From NCBI GenBank assembly GCA_942491105.1, contig CALNZX010000002.1:310001-374000 (forward strand): 64,000 nt of DNA, read 5' to 3'. This document shows positions 34,798-43,538 of this stretch, piece after piece. The notes under the pieces were generated by a model. That model was not told the origin of the DNA and ran no database searches. It saw nothing but the letters and a program-made list of their open reading frames with translations. The translations under genes were made by a program, and so were the position numbers. This stretch comes from JBBEAM01 sp942491105 (lineage in GTDB: Bacteria; Pseudomonadota; Alphaproteobacteria; Kiloniellales; DSM-21159). The first letter of the stretch is position 1; every line of letters begins with the position of its first letter.

Positions 34798-35241
34798 ATG
34801 GGTGTCGAGGAAGAAGTCAAGGTACTGCAGCGCATTCCGCTGTTCGCGAACATCGACGCGGCCAAGCTGAAGCTGATGGCTTTCGCCAGCGAGCGCCTGT
34901 CCTTTACGCCGGGGCAATACCTCTGCAAGCAGGGCGATGTCGGCGATGCCGCCTATATCATCATCGACGGCGACGCCGACGTGGTGCTGGAAACCGGCAG
35001 CGACAACATCACCGTCGCCTCGGTCGGCAAGAACGACATCATCGGTGAGATCGCGATCCTGCTCGACGTGCCGCGTACCGCCTCGGTGGTGGCGACCAGC
35101 GATGTCATCGCGCTGAAGGTGACCAAGGATCTGTTCTTCCGCATGGCCACGGACTTTCCGGAGATGTCGGTCGAGATCATGCGCGTTCTGGCGCATCGCC
35201 TGGAAGCCGCCAATGCCCGGCTGCGCGAGAAAGCCAGCTAA
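34798..35241 (+). CDS. Cyclic nucleotide-binding domain protein (stand-alone)
   Basis: 147 residues, essentially one cNMP-binding fold and no DNA-binding or other output domain. The phosphate-binding cassette reads IIGEIAILLDVPRTASVVA near residues 80-98, keeping Gly-Glu and the Arg that contacts the cyclic phosphate. Upstream beta strands (GQYLCKQGDVGDAAYIIIDG) match the family. It probably senses cAMP made by enzymes such as the cyclase at 20.4 kb and acts by protein contact, most likely on the ABC-like protein encoded 33 bp upstream; this is inference. A good AAGGAGAAGG ribosome site precedes the ATG. Confidence 0.9.
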   Translation: MGVEEEVKVLQRIPLFANIDAAKLKLMAFASERLSFTPGQYLCKQGDVGDAAYIIIDGDADVVLETGSDNITVASVGKNDIIGEIAILLDVPRTASVVATSDVIALKVTKDLFFRMATDFPEMSVEIMRVLAHRLEAANARLREKAS

Positions 35242-35274
35242 GCCCGCCTGGCCGCAGGCCGCGTCATCGCGCCG

Positions 35275-36066
35275 CTACTTTAGATCGACGATCACCGGGG
35301 TGTGGTCCGAAGGCTTTTCCCAGGTCCGGCTATCCTTGTAGATCTCCAGCGCCGATATCTCCGGCAGCAGGGCCGCGGAGGCCAGGGCGTGATCCAAGCG
35401 CCAGCCGTAATTTTTCTCGAAGGACTGAGGGAAGCGGTAGCCCCACCAGGAATACAGCGGCTCGCTCGGCGGCACGAAATGCCGGGCCACGTCGGTCAGC
35501 TTTCCGGCTTCCAGCAGCGTCGCGATCTTCGCCGATTCTCCCGGCGTATGGCCGACGCTGCGCAACAGCCGTTTGTGGTTCCAGACATCGGTTTCCAGCG
35601 GCGCGACGTTCATGTCGCCGACCAGCAAGACCCGGCCCTTGGCATCCTCGGCGCGGCGCTTGGCCCAGGCCGCCATCTCGTCGAGAAACTGTAGCTTGTG
35701 GGCGAATTTGTCGTTCTTCTCGGGGTCCGGTGTCGGACCTCCGGAGGGAACGTAGAAATTGTGCAGCTCCAGACCGTTTTCGAATACCGCGCAGGCGTGG
35801 CGCTTGTCGTCCTTGCCGCACCAGATATCGCTGCGGCTCTCGCGGAAGGGCAGGCGCGAAAGAATGGCGACGCCGTTGTAGCCCTTCTGGCCATGGATCG
35901 CCTGATGGACATAGCCGAGCTGCTTGAGCGACTCGGCTGGAAATTCCTCGTCGCGAACCTTGGTCTCCTGCAGGCAGAGCACGTCGGGCGCGTGGCTTTC
36001 GGCCAGGCGCGCCAGATGCTCGCCGCGCTGGCGGACGGAATTGACGTTCCAGGATGCAATGCGCAT
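35275..36066 (-). CDS. xth: Exodeoxyribonuclease III
   Basis: 263-residue AP endonuclease/3'-5' exonuclease of base-excision repair. MRIASWNVNSVRQR opening (metal Asn), LCLQETKV (metal Glu), YNGVAILSR, the GDMNVAP catalytic Asp-Asn, and the final SDHTPVIVDL His are all present. Normal family length. It is a single minus-strand gene. Confidence 0.96.
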   Translation of the reverse strand: MRIASWNVNSVRQRGEHLARLAESHAPDVLCLQETKVRDEEFPAESLKQLGYVHQAIHGQKGYNGVAILSRLPFRESRSDIWCGKDDKRHACAVFENGLELHNFYVPSGGPTPDPEKNDKFAHKLQFLDEMAAWAKRRAEDAKGRVLLVGDMNVAPLETDVWNHKRLLRSVGHTPGESAKIATLLEAGKLTDVARHFVPPSEPLYSWWGYRFPQSFEKNYGWRLDHALASAALLPEISALEIYKDSRTWEKPSDHTPVIVDLK

Positions 36067-36375
36067 GGATCGGCTCTCGGTCGTTCTGTTCAGTGGGCCT
36101 TCTTAAAGCAGATTCGGCGGGGATAAAACGCGAGCCCGAGGATTATTTGGCGCTGGGGGTGGGGTGCGGTCCCAGCTTAGTCCTGGGAGCGGAAAGTAGG
36201 AACGCCCGGTTGGGGGGCCACCGGGCGTTCCACACTTTACGAAGTTTCGGGCGATGCATCGCAGGGGACCGTTCTGCATCTGCCCTCCGGCTCGTTGCGG
36301 ATGAGCCGGCTTCTGTAGCTATATGTAGGCCGCGCGGAGACGCTTACAATAGCTCCAGGCGTAATCGCGATAAAG
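36067..36375. other. Gene-free stretch between xth and the glutamine amidotransferase gene
   Basis: About 310 bp without a supported gene. It holds the strong hairpin at 36199-36231 and a weaker one (CCCAG-CTTAGTC-CTGGG near 36173). I see no tRNA and no recognisable riboswitch. A promoter for xth should lie near 36070-36190. Confidence 0.6.
36199..36231. other. Perfect 12-bp hairpin without T-tract
   Basis: GGAACGCCCGGT / ACCGGGCGTTCC with a 9-nt loop. It lies downstream of the amidotransferase gene on the minus strand. Neither side has a proper run of T, so it is either a weak terminator, an RNA element or a protein site. Confidence 0.6.
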
Positions 36376-37152
36376 TTACGAGGCCTTCAGCCTCCGGTCG
36401 TCCGCGCGCCGCGCGCGCAGCCTGGCGCGATCGCCGAAGGCCTTGAAAAGCTTGGCGGAATTCGGATTCTCCAAAGCTTTGTATTCAGGATGCCACTGCA
36501 CGCCTAGAGCGAAGTCCTTGGAATCCCTCACCCTAACGGCCTCGATGGTGCCGTCCTCCGCCCGGGCCTCGATTTCGAGCCGCGGCGCCAGGTCTTGAAT
36601 GGCCTGACGGTGCAGGGAATTGATCATGATTTCCTCGCGCCCCAGCAGGGTAGCGAGCTGGCCTCCGGCGGTCAGCCGTGCCTTTTGATGGCTGCCGTAT
36701 TGGATATCGAGGTCGGGATCCTTGGGCCGGCGGTGGTCCATGCGGCCGGGCAGCTCGTGCACCGCCGGGGTCAGCGTGCCGCCCAGCGCTACATTGAGTT
36801 CCTGGTGGCCCCGGCAGATCGCGAACAGCGGCACGCCTTCGTCCAGGGCGGCGCGGATCAGCGGCAGGGTGGTGGCGTCGCGCGCCGGGTCGTGAGGCGC
36901 GTGTTCCGGCGTCGCGTCGTGGCCGTAGCGGCTGGGGTGGACGTTGGAGGGGCTGCCGGTGAACAACAGCCCGTCGAGCCGCTCCAGCAGCTCGGGGATA
37001 TCGTACTCCTCCCCGAAGGCGGGGATGACCAGGGGTATCGCTTCCGCCGCCTCGGCGACGGCGCGCAGATACTTGTCGCCGACGGCATGGAAGGGCAGCT
37101 CGTCGAACTCCTTGATGCAGGCCGGTACGCCGATGATCGGTCGCGCAGTCAT
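36376..37152 (-). CDS. Class I glutamine amidotransferase-like hydrolase (peptidase C26, PuuD-like)
   Basis: 258-residue gamma-glutamyl hydrolase family protein, likely cleaving gamma-glutamyl amides such as gamma-glutamyl-GABA. The nucleophile Cys is in FAICRGHQELNVALGG, the catalytic His-Pro-Glu in LGVQWHPEYKAL near the C-terminus, and GVPACIKEFDELPFH opens the protein. No puuABC genes are adjacent, so polyamine degradation is only a possibility; the carbamoylputrescine amidase at 52 kb is the nearest related gene. Confidence 0.87.
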   Translation of the reverse strand: MTARPIIGVPACIKEFDELPFHAVGDKYLRAVAEAAEAIPLVIPAFGEEYDIPELLERLDGLLFTGSPSNVHPSRYGHDATPEHAPHDPARDATTLPLIRAALDEGVPLFAICRGHQELNVALGGTLTPAVHELPGRMDHRRPKDPDLDIQYGSHQKARLTAGGQLATLLGREEIMINSLHRQAIQDLAPRLEIEARAEDGTIEAVRVRDSKDFALGVQWHPEYKALENPNSAKLFKAFGDRARLRARRADDRRLKAS

Positions 37153-37243
37153 TCCCCTATCCCTTCCAAGTCTATCGCATCATAGCTAGCGCTCCGGCGG
37201 CCGCTGCGCAAGATCGCGCGCAGCCGGTTCACGCGCAGTTGTC

Positions 37244-38074
37244 TTGTCGCCGGGGCTGCCTGCGGTCATATCAGATATCGTGGAAAGCCTGCTCCAAACG
37301 ATCCTGCCCTGGAAGACCCTCGCCGTTGGCCTGTGGCTGGCCGGCTTCTTCGCGCTCGAGCGCCTGGCGCCGGCCGCGCCGCCGCCCAAGGCCGCGGATA
37401 GCGGCACGGCCTGGCAGAGGCTGGGGCGCAATCTTGGGCTCTGGCTCGCCAATAGCGGCCTGTCGCTGCTGATCGTCATCCCGGTCTCGCTCTGGGCCGC
37501 CGGCCAGGGGCTGGGCTGGCGCCCGCTCTGGTGGTCCGGCTGGACCGGCCTGGCGCTGGACCTGCTGCTGCTGGATTTCCTGATCTACTGGTGGCACCGG
37601 GCCAATCACGTGGTGCCCCTGCTGTGGCGCTTTCACGAGGTGCACCACCTGGACCGCACCCTGGACACCACCTCGGCGCTGCGCTTCCACTTCGGCGAGG
37701 TGCTGCTTTCCGCGGGCGCGCGGGCCGTGGTGATCGTGGCGTTCGGGATTCCCTTCACCTCGGTGCTGGTTTTCGAGACGCTGGTTCTGATGTCGGCGAT
37801 CTTTCACCACTCGAACCTGCGCCTGTCGCCGGGCTTCGAGCGGGCGCTGTCGCGGCTGGTGATCACCCCGAGCATCCACTGGGTGCATCACCACAGGCTG
37901 CGCCGCGACACCGATTCCAACTACGGCACGATCCTGTCGATCTGGGATCCGCTGTTCGGATCGCGCAGCCCCAAGGCGCGCAGCCTGGATATGGATATCG
38001 GTGTCGAAGGACGGCGCGAACAGGGCCTGGTAAAACTGCTGCTCAGACCCTTCCTGCGTTCCGGCGCTGGCTAG
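37244..38074 (+). CDS. Sterol desaturase / fatty acid hydroxylase family protein
   Basis: Up to 276 residues, membrane-bound di-iron oxygenase. Histidine clusters are HRANH, FHEVHH, FHHSNLR and HWVHHH, in the order expected for the FA_hydroxylase domain (about residues 120-240), with four predicted membrane segments. It probably hydroxylates a lipid acyl chain or terpenoid. Start uncertain: TTG at 37244 or GTG at 37280, the latter leaving the first helix intact. No clear ribosome site for either. Confidence 0.85.
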   Translation: MSPGLPAVISDIVESLLQTILPWKTLAVGLWLAGFFALERLAPAAPPPKAADSGTAWQRLGRNLGLWLANSGLSLLIVIPVSLWAAGQGLGWRPLWWSGWTGLALDLLLLDFLIYWWHRANHVVPLLWRFHEVHHLDRTLDTTSALRFHFGEVLLSAGARAVVIVAFGIPFTSVLVFETLVLMSAIFHHSNLRLSPGFERALSRLVITPSIHWVHHHRLRRDTDSNYGTILSIWDPLFGSRSPKARSLDMDIGVEGRREQGLVKLLLRPFLRSGAG

Positions 38075-38083
38075 CAGCCGGGC

Positions 38084-38773
38084 TTACTTGCCCGGGCCGC
38101 GCTCGAAGCCGGTACCGGGGAGCCCGTCATGCTGGAAAAGGCTGTCGGAGAAAGAAATGTCTCTTTCCATGCCGACCAGCGTGACCTCGGTCTCGATGCC
38201 GCGGCTATCGATCACCCGCCAGCTTTTGAAGGTATAGGGCTCGAGCGTGAAGATCAGTTCCAGCTTGCCCTGGTACTCGTCCTTCGGGTCGATCATGGTC
38301 AGGATCAGCAGCTCCGGCGTCCGCGTCACATGGGTGATCTCGACCGGCGCGTCGGAGTCGTTGAAATCGGTCTCGTCGTCGAGCAGGAACCACAGCGGGG
38401 TTTCCCAGAGCGGCAGGAATGTCGCCTGCTCCAACTGCTTGTCGTAGTACAGGAAGGTGGTGCCGTTGGACATCATCAGCGCGGGAATCGGCGGGTCGTA
38501 CTCGAAGCGCATCTTCCCGGGCCGATCCAGGTAGACATCGCCTTCGCCGTAGGTCCCGTCGCTGGAGACCTGCACGAAGCGCGCCTGCAGGGTATCGATG
38601 TCGTTGAAAAAGTCCTCGGCGCGCTGAATCTCCTGCTGCACCTCCTCCGGCGTCATTGGCCGCTCCGCCGCGGCCGCGGGCAGCGCCAGGCTCAGGGCGA
38701 GCGCGGCCGCCAGGGATGCTACGAGCTTGCGGCTAGTCCGCGCCGCCGATGAGGACTTCGCGTTTGCCAACAT
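38084..38773 (-). CDS. lolA: Outer-membrane lipoprotein carrier LolA-like protein
   Basis: 229-residue periplasmic protein. Signal peptide with hydrophobic core SLAAALALSLALPAAAA, then TPEEVQQEIQRAEDFFNDIDTLQARFVQ, which matches the LolA opening, and GEGDVYLDRPGKMRFEYDPP, its typical first-sheet motif. It ferries lipoproteins such as LptE from the inner to the outer membrane. The ATG at 38773 lies inside the 3' end of ftsK, an overlap of about 40 bp; an upstream GTG (38785) is also possible. ftsK-lolA-xth is a conserved alphaproteobacterial order, here with xth separated. Confidence 0.9.
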   Translation of the reverse strand: MLANAKSSSAARTSRKLVASLAAALALSLALPAAAAERPMTPEEVQQEIQRAEDFFNDIDTLQARFVQVSSDGTYGEGDVYLDRPGKMRFEYDPPIPALMMSNGTTFLYYDKQLEQATFLPLWETPLWFLLDDETDFNDSDAPVEITHVTRTPELLILTMIDPKDEYQGKLELIFTLEPYTFKSWRVIDSRGIETEVTLVGMERDISFSDSLFQHDGLPGTGFERGPGK

Positions 38774-41213
38774 GATTCGCTTCACTCACGATTCCTTTCG
38801 CTTCCATCTGTTCCACGATGCGCGCAGCTCGGTTGTAGCCGATCTGCAACTGCCTCTGGATGAACGAGGTCGAAGCCTTCTTGTGCTGGCAAACTATGGC
38901 GACAGCTTGTTCGAATAATTCATCTCCGCCACTTTCTCCGCCGGACATGTCGAAAGCGGCTTCTTCTTCTTCCTTCGTTACCTCCTCCACATAGGTAGGC
39001 TCGCCCTGGGCTTTCAAGAAGGCGACCGCGGCTTCGACTTCGCCGTCGGTGACCAGCGGGCCGTGGACGCGGGTGATCCGGCCGCCGTGCGCCATATGCA
39101 GCATGTCGCCCTGGCCGAGCAGCTGCTCGGCGCCGGCCTCGCCCAGAATCGTGCGGCTGTCGATCTTCGAGGTGACGTGGAAGGAAATCCGCGTCGGGAA
39201 GTTGGCCTTGATGGTGCCGGTGATGACGTCGACCGAGGGGCGCTGCGTGGCCATGATGATGTGGATGCCGGCGGCCCGCGCCATCTGCGCCAGACGCTGG
39301 ATCGCCCCTTCGACATCCTTGCCGGCGACCAGCATCAGATCGGCCATCTCGTCGACCACCACCACGATGAAGGGCAGAGGCGTCAGATCGAAGGGCTGTT
39401 CCTCGGTGACCGGCTGGCCGGTGTCGGGGTCGAAGCCGGTCTGTACCTTGCGGGTCAGCACCTCGCCCTTGCGCCGGGCTTCCTCGATGCGCGCGTTATA
39501 GCCGTCGATGTTGCGCACGCCGAGCTGGCTCATGCTGCGGTAACGCTGCTCCATCTCGCGCACCGTCCACTTCAGGGCGACCACGGCCTTCTTCGGCTCG
39601 GTCACCACCGGGGATAGCAGATGCGGAATGCCGTCGTAGACGCTGAGCTCCAGCATCTTCGGATCGACCATGATGAATTTGCACTCGTCGGGGCTGAGCC
39701 GGTAGAGCAGCGACAGGATCATCGCGTTGACCGCCACCGACTTGCCCGAGCCGGTGGTGCCGGCGATCAGCAGATGCGGCATCTTCACCAGATTGACGAT
39801 CAGCGGATGCCCGCCGATGTCCTTGCCCAGGGTCAGGGGCAGGCCGCCGCCGTCGGTTTCATAGGCCTCGGAGGACAGCAGCTCGCGCAGGTAGACGGTC
39901 TCGCGCTCGGCGTTCGGCAGCTCGATACCGATCACGCTGGAGCCGGGAACCACGGCGACGCGCACCGACAGCGCCGCCATCGAGCGGGCGATATCGTCGG
40001 CCAGATTGACCACGCGGCTGGTCTTGGTGCCCGGCGCGGGCTCGAGCTCGTAGCGGGTGACCACGGGCCCGGGCCGCACCCGGACGATCTCGCCCTTGAC
40101 GCCGAAGTCGGCCAGCACGCCTTCCAGCAGGCGGGCGTTCTTTTCCAGCGCGTCCTTGCTGAGCGTCGAATCCTTGCCCGGGGTCTTGCTTTGGTGCAGC
40201 AGCGACAGCGGCGGCAGCTCGTAGGCGCCGTTGCGGCTGCGCAGATCGAGACGGCCCTGGCTGCTGTCCTTGCGCGGCGCGGGCTTGGCGGCCTTGACCG
40301 GCTTGCGCGGCGCCGCGGGAATCGGGGCCTCTTGCGTCTGCGGTCTCTGCTGCGCGAGATCGAGCACCTCACCCTGGCGCAGCATTGCCTCGGCTTCGGC
40401 GCTGCTGCCCGGATGTGTGGGGGATAGCATCGGCTCGCGGCGTTCGGCGCGGCGCATCGCGGCGCGCAGCGGGTCTTCCGCCTCCTCGCCCCTATTGCGT
40501 GTGAAGAGACGGCCGAGGGTGCGCCAGCCCAGGCCGACGCCGCTGACGCCGTGCTTGGCGCCGCCCTCGACGCCGCGCCGCGCGCCGCCGAGCAGGCGGG
40601 CGCCGCCACGTCCCGCGGCGCGCCATTCTCCGCCGGTCAGGCCGAGCAGCCAGAAGAACAGCAGCAGCGCGACCGGCGCCGCCGCCAGCGCGAGTACGGC
40701 GGCGGGCAGCGCGGTGACGGCCGCCAGCTTGCCGAGCAGCAGGTCGCCGGCAAATCCGCCGAGCCCGCTGGCCAGGGGCCAGGTCTGAGGATCGGGCAGC
40801 GCGGCCAGGGCCGCGGCGATCGACAGCAGCGCAATCGGAAGTAAAGCCAGACGCAGCCCGGCACGGCGCAGGCCGCCGTCGCGCAGCAGCCGCCAGCCCC
40901 AGGACAGCAACAGCAGGATTAGCGGAAAGACCGCGAAGCCGAGGCTCTGCAGGCCGAGGTCGGCGGCGCTGGCCCCGGCCAGGCCGAGCAGATTGGCGGC
41001 CTCGCCGGGCGCGGCGTTGTTGAGGGAGGGGTCGGCGGCGCTATAGGTGAGACAGGCGGCGGCCAGCAGCAGCGCGGCGCAGATCAGCAGGATGCCCAAC
41101 AGCTCCAGCGCGCGGCGGCGCAGAAACGCGCCCGTCCCCGCCGGCAGCAACCGCTGCCCCGACTCGTTTCGCCCGCGGCTTCGTCCCGCGAGCCCGCTGT
41201 CCTGTACCGCCAT
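38733..41213 (-). CDS. ftsK: DNA translocase FtsK
   Basis: 826-residue septal DNA pump. Four N-terminal membrane helices lie within residues of about 35-195, a short linker follows (residues 200-340), and the motor has Walker A IAGTTGSGKSVAVN with Walker B in FIVVVVDEMADLMLV. The gamma domain (EQAVAIVCQHKKASTSFIQR) recognises KOPS-type sites. The linker is much shorter than in Escherichia coli but normal for alphaproteobacteria. A 3' overlap couples it to lolA. Confidence 0.97.
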   Translation of the reverse strand: MAVQDSGLAGRSRGRNESGQRLLPAGTGAFLRRRALELLGILLICAALLLAAACLTYSAADPSLNNAAPGEAANLLGLAGASAADLGLQSLGFAVFPLILLLLSWGWRLLRDGGLRRAGLRLALLPIALLSIAAALAALPDPQTWPLASGLGGFAGDLLLGKLAAVTALPAAVLALAAAPVALLLFFWLLGLTGGEWRAAGRGGARLLGGARRGVEGGAKHGVSGVGLGWRTLGRLFTRNRGEEAEDPLRAAMRRAERREPMLSPTHPGSSAEAEAMLRQGEVLDLAQQRPQTQEAPIPAAPRKPVKAAKPAPRKDSSQGRLDLRSRNGAYELPPLSLLHQSKTPGKDSTLSKDALEKNARLLEGVLADFGVKGEIVRVRPGPVVTRYELEPAPGTKTSRVVNLADDIARSMAALSVRVAVVPGSSVIGIELPNAERETVYLRELLSSEAYETDGGGLPLTLGKDIGGHPLIVNLVKMPHLLIAGTTGSGKSVAVNAMILSLLYRLSPDECKFIMVDPKMLELSVYDGIPHLLSPVVTEPKKAVVALKWTVREMEQRYRSMSQLGVRNIDGYNARIEEARRKGEVLTRKVQTGFDPDTGQPVTEEQPFDLTPLPFIVVVVDEMADLMLVAGKDVEGAIQRLAQMARAAGIHIIMATQRPSVDVITGTIKANFPTRISFHVTSKIDSRTILGEAGAEQLLGQGDMLHMAHGGRITRVHGPLVTDGEVEAAVAFLKAQGEPTYVEEVTKEEEEAAFDMSGGESGGDELFEQAVAIVCQHKKASTSFIQRQLQIGYNRAARIVEQMEAKGIVSEANHVGKREVLIGGAD

Positions 41214-41465
41214 GCCGTCAGGCCCTCTTTTCCTGCGCTCTTCAGCCAGATTCTGAAGAGTCGAAGTCTAATGCCTTAGAGTCGCCTTGGGAATCCTTCC
41301 CAGCGACTCCGGGACAAAAGGGAAACAAGCTTACCCGAGGCGGCGAGTCGCGGCAAGCGGGGGGCGGTGCACCGAGAATATTCACTATCCGCGAGTTAAC
41401 CCACCGGTGCTTTCCTGGCCTTCGACCTTACTGTCGCGCTGCGAGGTTTCACACAATGCGGCGGC
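41214..41465. other. ftsK leader region with hairpin
   Basis: No gene seen. A long hairpin at 41279-41309 pairs GAGTCGC-CT-TGGGAA with TTCCCA-GCGACTC (13 bp with a 2-nt bulge, 3-nt loop) about 66 bp upstream of the ftsK ATG. It has no T-run in either direction, so a 5'-UTR structure or protein site is more likely than a terminator. Confidence 0.5.
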
Positions 41466-41501
41466 AAAGAAAAATGGCCCGGCGGGTTTCCCCGCCGGGC
41501 C
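41466..41501 (-). terminator. Rho-independent terminator of glnK-amtB
   Basis: Perfect 11-bp stem GGCCCGGCGGG/CCCGCCGGGCC with a 4-nt loop; on the minus strand it is followed by ATTTTTCTTT. It lies 27 bp after the amtB stop. Confidence 0.93.
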
Positions 41502-41527
41502 TGCAGTCTTAGGAGAAATGCCGGTGG

Positions 41528-42895
41528 TTAAGAGAGGGTCTGGGAGCCGTGCCCGAATTCGGGATAGGCCTCCATGCCCAGTTCCGTCTTGTCGAGGCCG
41601 AGCTCTTCTTCTTCCTCGCTGGTCCGGATGCCGACGGTGAACTTGAGCGCCAGCCAGACGATCGACGAGGTTACGATGACGAAGAGACCGATCGCGACGA
41701 TACCGATGATCTGCACCACCAGATCGCCGCCGCCGAAGATGCCGACGGCGAGGGTGCCCCAGATACCGGCGACGAGATGCGCCGAGATGGCGCCGACCAC
41801 GTCGTCGATCTTGAGCTTGTCGAGCAGCGGCACCGCGATGACCACCAGCACGCCGCCGATTCCGCCGATGACGATCGACAGCAGGTGGTTGGTCAGATCC
41901 GGTCCGGCGGTGATCGACACCAGTCCGGCGATGGCGCCGTTCAGGGCCATGGTCAGATCGATCTTCTTGAACATGATCTGACTCATTGCCATGGCCGCGA
42001 TCACGCCGCCGGCCGCCGCCAGATTGGTGTTGGTGAAGACCACCGCCATCCAGGCCGCGTCTGCGGCGCTGCCCAGCGCCAGCTGGGATCCGCCGTTGAA
42101 GCCGAACCAGCCGAGCCAGAGGATGAAGGTGCCCAGCGTGGCGAGCGGCAGATTGGCGCCCGGCATCGGGTGGACCCGGCCGTCCGGCCCGTACTTGCCC
42201 TTACGCGCGCCGAGGATGATGGCGCCGGTCAAGGCCGCCCAGCCGCCCACGGAATGGACGATGGTCGATCCGGCGAAGTCGCTGAAGCCCATCTCGGACA
42301 GCCAGCCGCCGCCCCAGGTCCAGGAACCCTGGATCGGGTAGATGATGGCGGTCAGGACGATGACGAAGATCAGGAAGGGCCAGACCTTGATCCGCTCCGC
42401 GAGGGTGCCCGAGACGATCGAGGCCGCGGTGGCGACGAAGACCATCTGGAAGAACCAGTCGGAGAGAATCGAGTAGCCGCTGTCGACGACCTCCGCGAGC
42501 ACCGCCGGGTCCTCGCTGCCGTTCAGCAGTTCGAGCTCGGCGCCGCTGGCGTTGTACAGCAGGCCGAAGGAACCGATGAAGCCGCTGACGTCGACGTACA
42601 TCAGGTTGTAGCCGACGATGTAGTAGAGGATGCCCGCCAGCGCGTAGAGGGCGATGTTCTTGAGGCAGATCGAGGCGGTGTTCTTGCTGCGCACCAGCCC
42701 GGATTCCAGCATCGCGAAGCCGGCCGCCATCCACATCACCAGCGCGCCGTTCACCAGAAAGGAGAAGGTGTTGAAGATGAAAGCGGTTTCCGTGGAAACG
42801 CCGAGCGGGGCGTCCTGCGCGATGGCGGCTCCGGCGGTCGCGGCCAGGCCGCTTCCCGCGAGGGCCGCGATGACCGTGAGTTTCTTGAGATTCAT
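41528..42895 (-). CDS. amtB: Ammonium transporter
   Basis: 455-residue trimeric ammonia channel of the inner membrane. A cleavable signal peptide (MNLKKLTVIAALAGSGLAAT) precedes eleven predicted helices. The twin pore histidines are in STIVHSVGGWAAL and AISAHLVAGIWGT; signature VGYNLMY near helix 2. The ATG at 42895 has an AGGAGG ribosome site; the frame is open 26 codons further but without one. It lies 13 bp after glnK, whose product blocks the channel when nitrogen is plentiful. Confidence 0.97.
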   Translation of the reverse strand: MNLKKLTVIAALAGSGLAATAGAAIAQDAPLGVSTETAFIFNTFSFLVNGALVMWMAAGFAMLESGLVRSKNTASICLKNIALYALAGILYYIVGYNLMYVDVSGFIGSFGLLYNASGAELELLNGSEDPAVLAEVVDSGYSILSDWFFQMVFVATAASIVSGTLAERIKVWPFLIFVIVLTAIIYPIQGSWTWGGGWLSEMGFSDFAGSTIVHSVGGWAALTGAIILGARKGKYGPDGRVHPMPGANLPLATLGTFILWLGWFGFNGGSQLALGSAADAAWMAVVFTNTNLAAAGGVIAAMAMSQIMFKKIDLTMALNGAIAGLVSITAGPDLTNHLLSIVIGGIGGVLVVIAVPLLDKLKIDDVVGAISAHLVAGIWGTLAVGIFGGGDLVVQIIGIVAIGLFVIVTSSIVWLALKFTVGIRTSEEEEELGLDKTELGMEAYPEFGHGSQTLS

Positions 42896-42908
42896 GTGCT
42901 GACCCTCC

Positions 42909-43247
42909 TTACAAGGCTTCCGAATCGCGCTCGCCGGTGCGAATACGCACCGCCGTGTCGAGGTCGAGGACAAAAACCTTCCCGTCCCCGATGCGTCCGG
43001 TGTTGGCTGATTGCTGAATGGCTTCGACGGCCTGATCGAGCCTGTCGTCGGTGATCGCGACCTCGATCTTCACCTTGGGCAGGAAGTTCACCGAGTATTC
43101 GGCGCCCCGATAGATTTCGGTTTGTCCCTTCTGCCGGCCGTAGCCCTTGACCTCGCTGACCGTGAGGCCTTCGACGCCGAGTCCCGTGAGGGCCTCGCGC
43201 ACGTCGTCGAGCTTGAAAGGCTTGATGATGGCGATGATGAATTTCAT
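42909..43247 (-). CDS. glnK: Nitrogen regulatory protein P-II
   Basis: 112-residue P-II signal protein. The T-loop carries the uridylylation Tyr51 (YRGAEYSVNFLPKVK), the B-loop has TGRIGDGKVFV, and the C-terminal signature is intact. It binds ATP/ADP and 2-oxoglutarate and controls AmtB. The linkage to amtB identifies it as GlnK rather than GlnB. Strong GGGGGAAGGA ribosome site. A sigma-54 promoter lies about 70 bp upstream of the start. Confidence 0.97.
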   Translation of the reverse strand: MKFIIAIIKPFKLDDVREALTGLGVEGLTVSEVKGYGRQKGQTEIYRGAEYSVNFLPKVKIEVAITDDRLDQAVEAIQQSANTGRIGDGKVFVLDLDTAVRIRTGERDSEAL

Positions 43248-43315
43248 CCCGTCCTTCCCCCTGGGTTATGGGTTTCAGGCCCGGCGGCGCCGGACCCAAG
43301 AGTCGGGATCAGTTA

Positions 43316-43331
43316 AGCAAGAACCGTGCCA
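43316..43331 (-). promoter_or_regulatory. Sigma-54 (RpoN) promoter of glnK-amtB
   Basis: On the minus strand TGGCAC-GGTTC-TTGCT fits the -24/-12 consensus TGGCAC-N5-TTGCW exactly. The expected start site lies some 55 bp before the glnK ATG. NtrC control under nitrogen limitation follows from family knowledge; only GGTGC half-sites are visible upstream (for example near 43404). Confidence 0.88.
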
Positions 43332-43538
43332 GAATTCGCAGAATCGCAGAAATCCGGCCTTCCTGTACGGGGGAGGTCTCCTCAATAAGGAGGAGTCTTC
43401 GCAGGTGCAGCAAAAAACGCCCAATTTTTAGGCAGCGCGAAAAAGCTGGCTATTTTTTAAACAAATATGCTGCGGTGCTTCGGCGCAGGGCAGCGGAAAG
43501 CGCTGGACAGGGGCGGCGCGAAAGCCAAGTCTAGCGCC

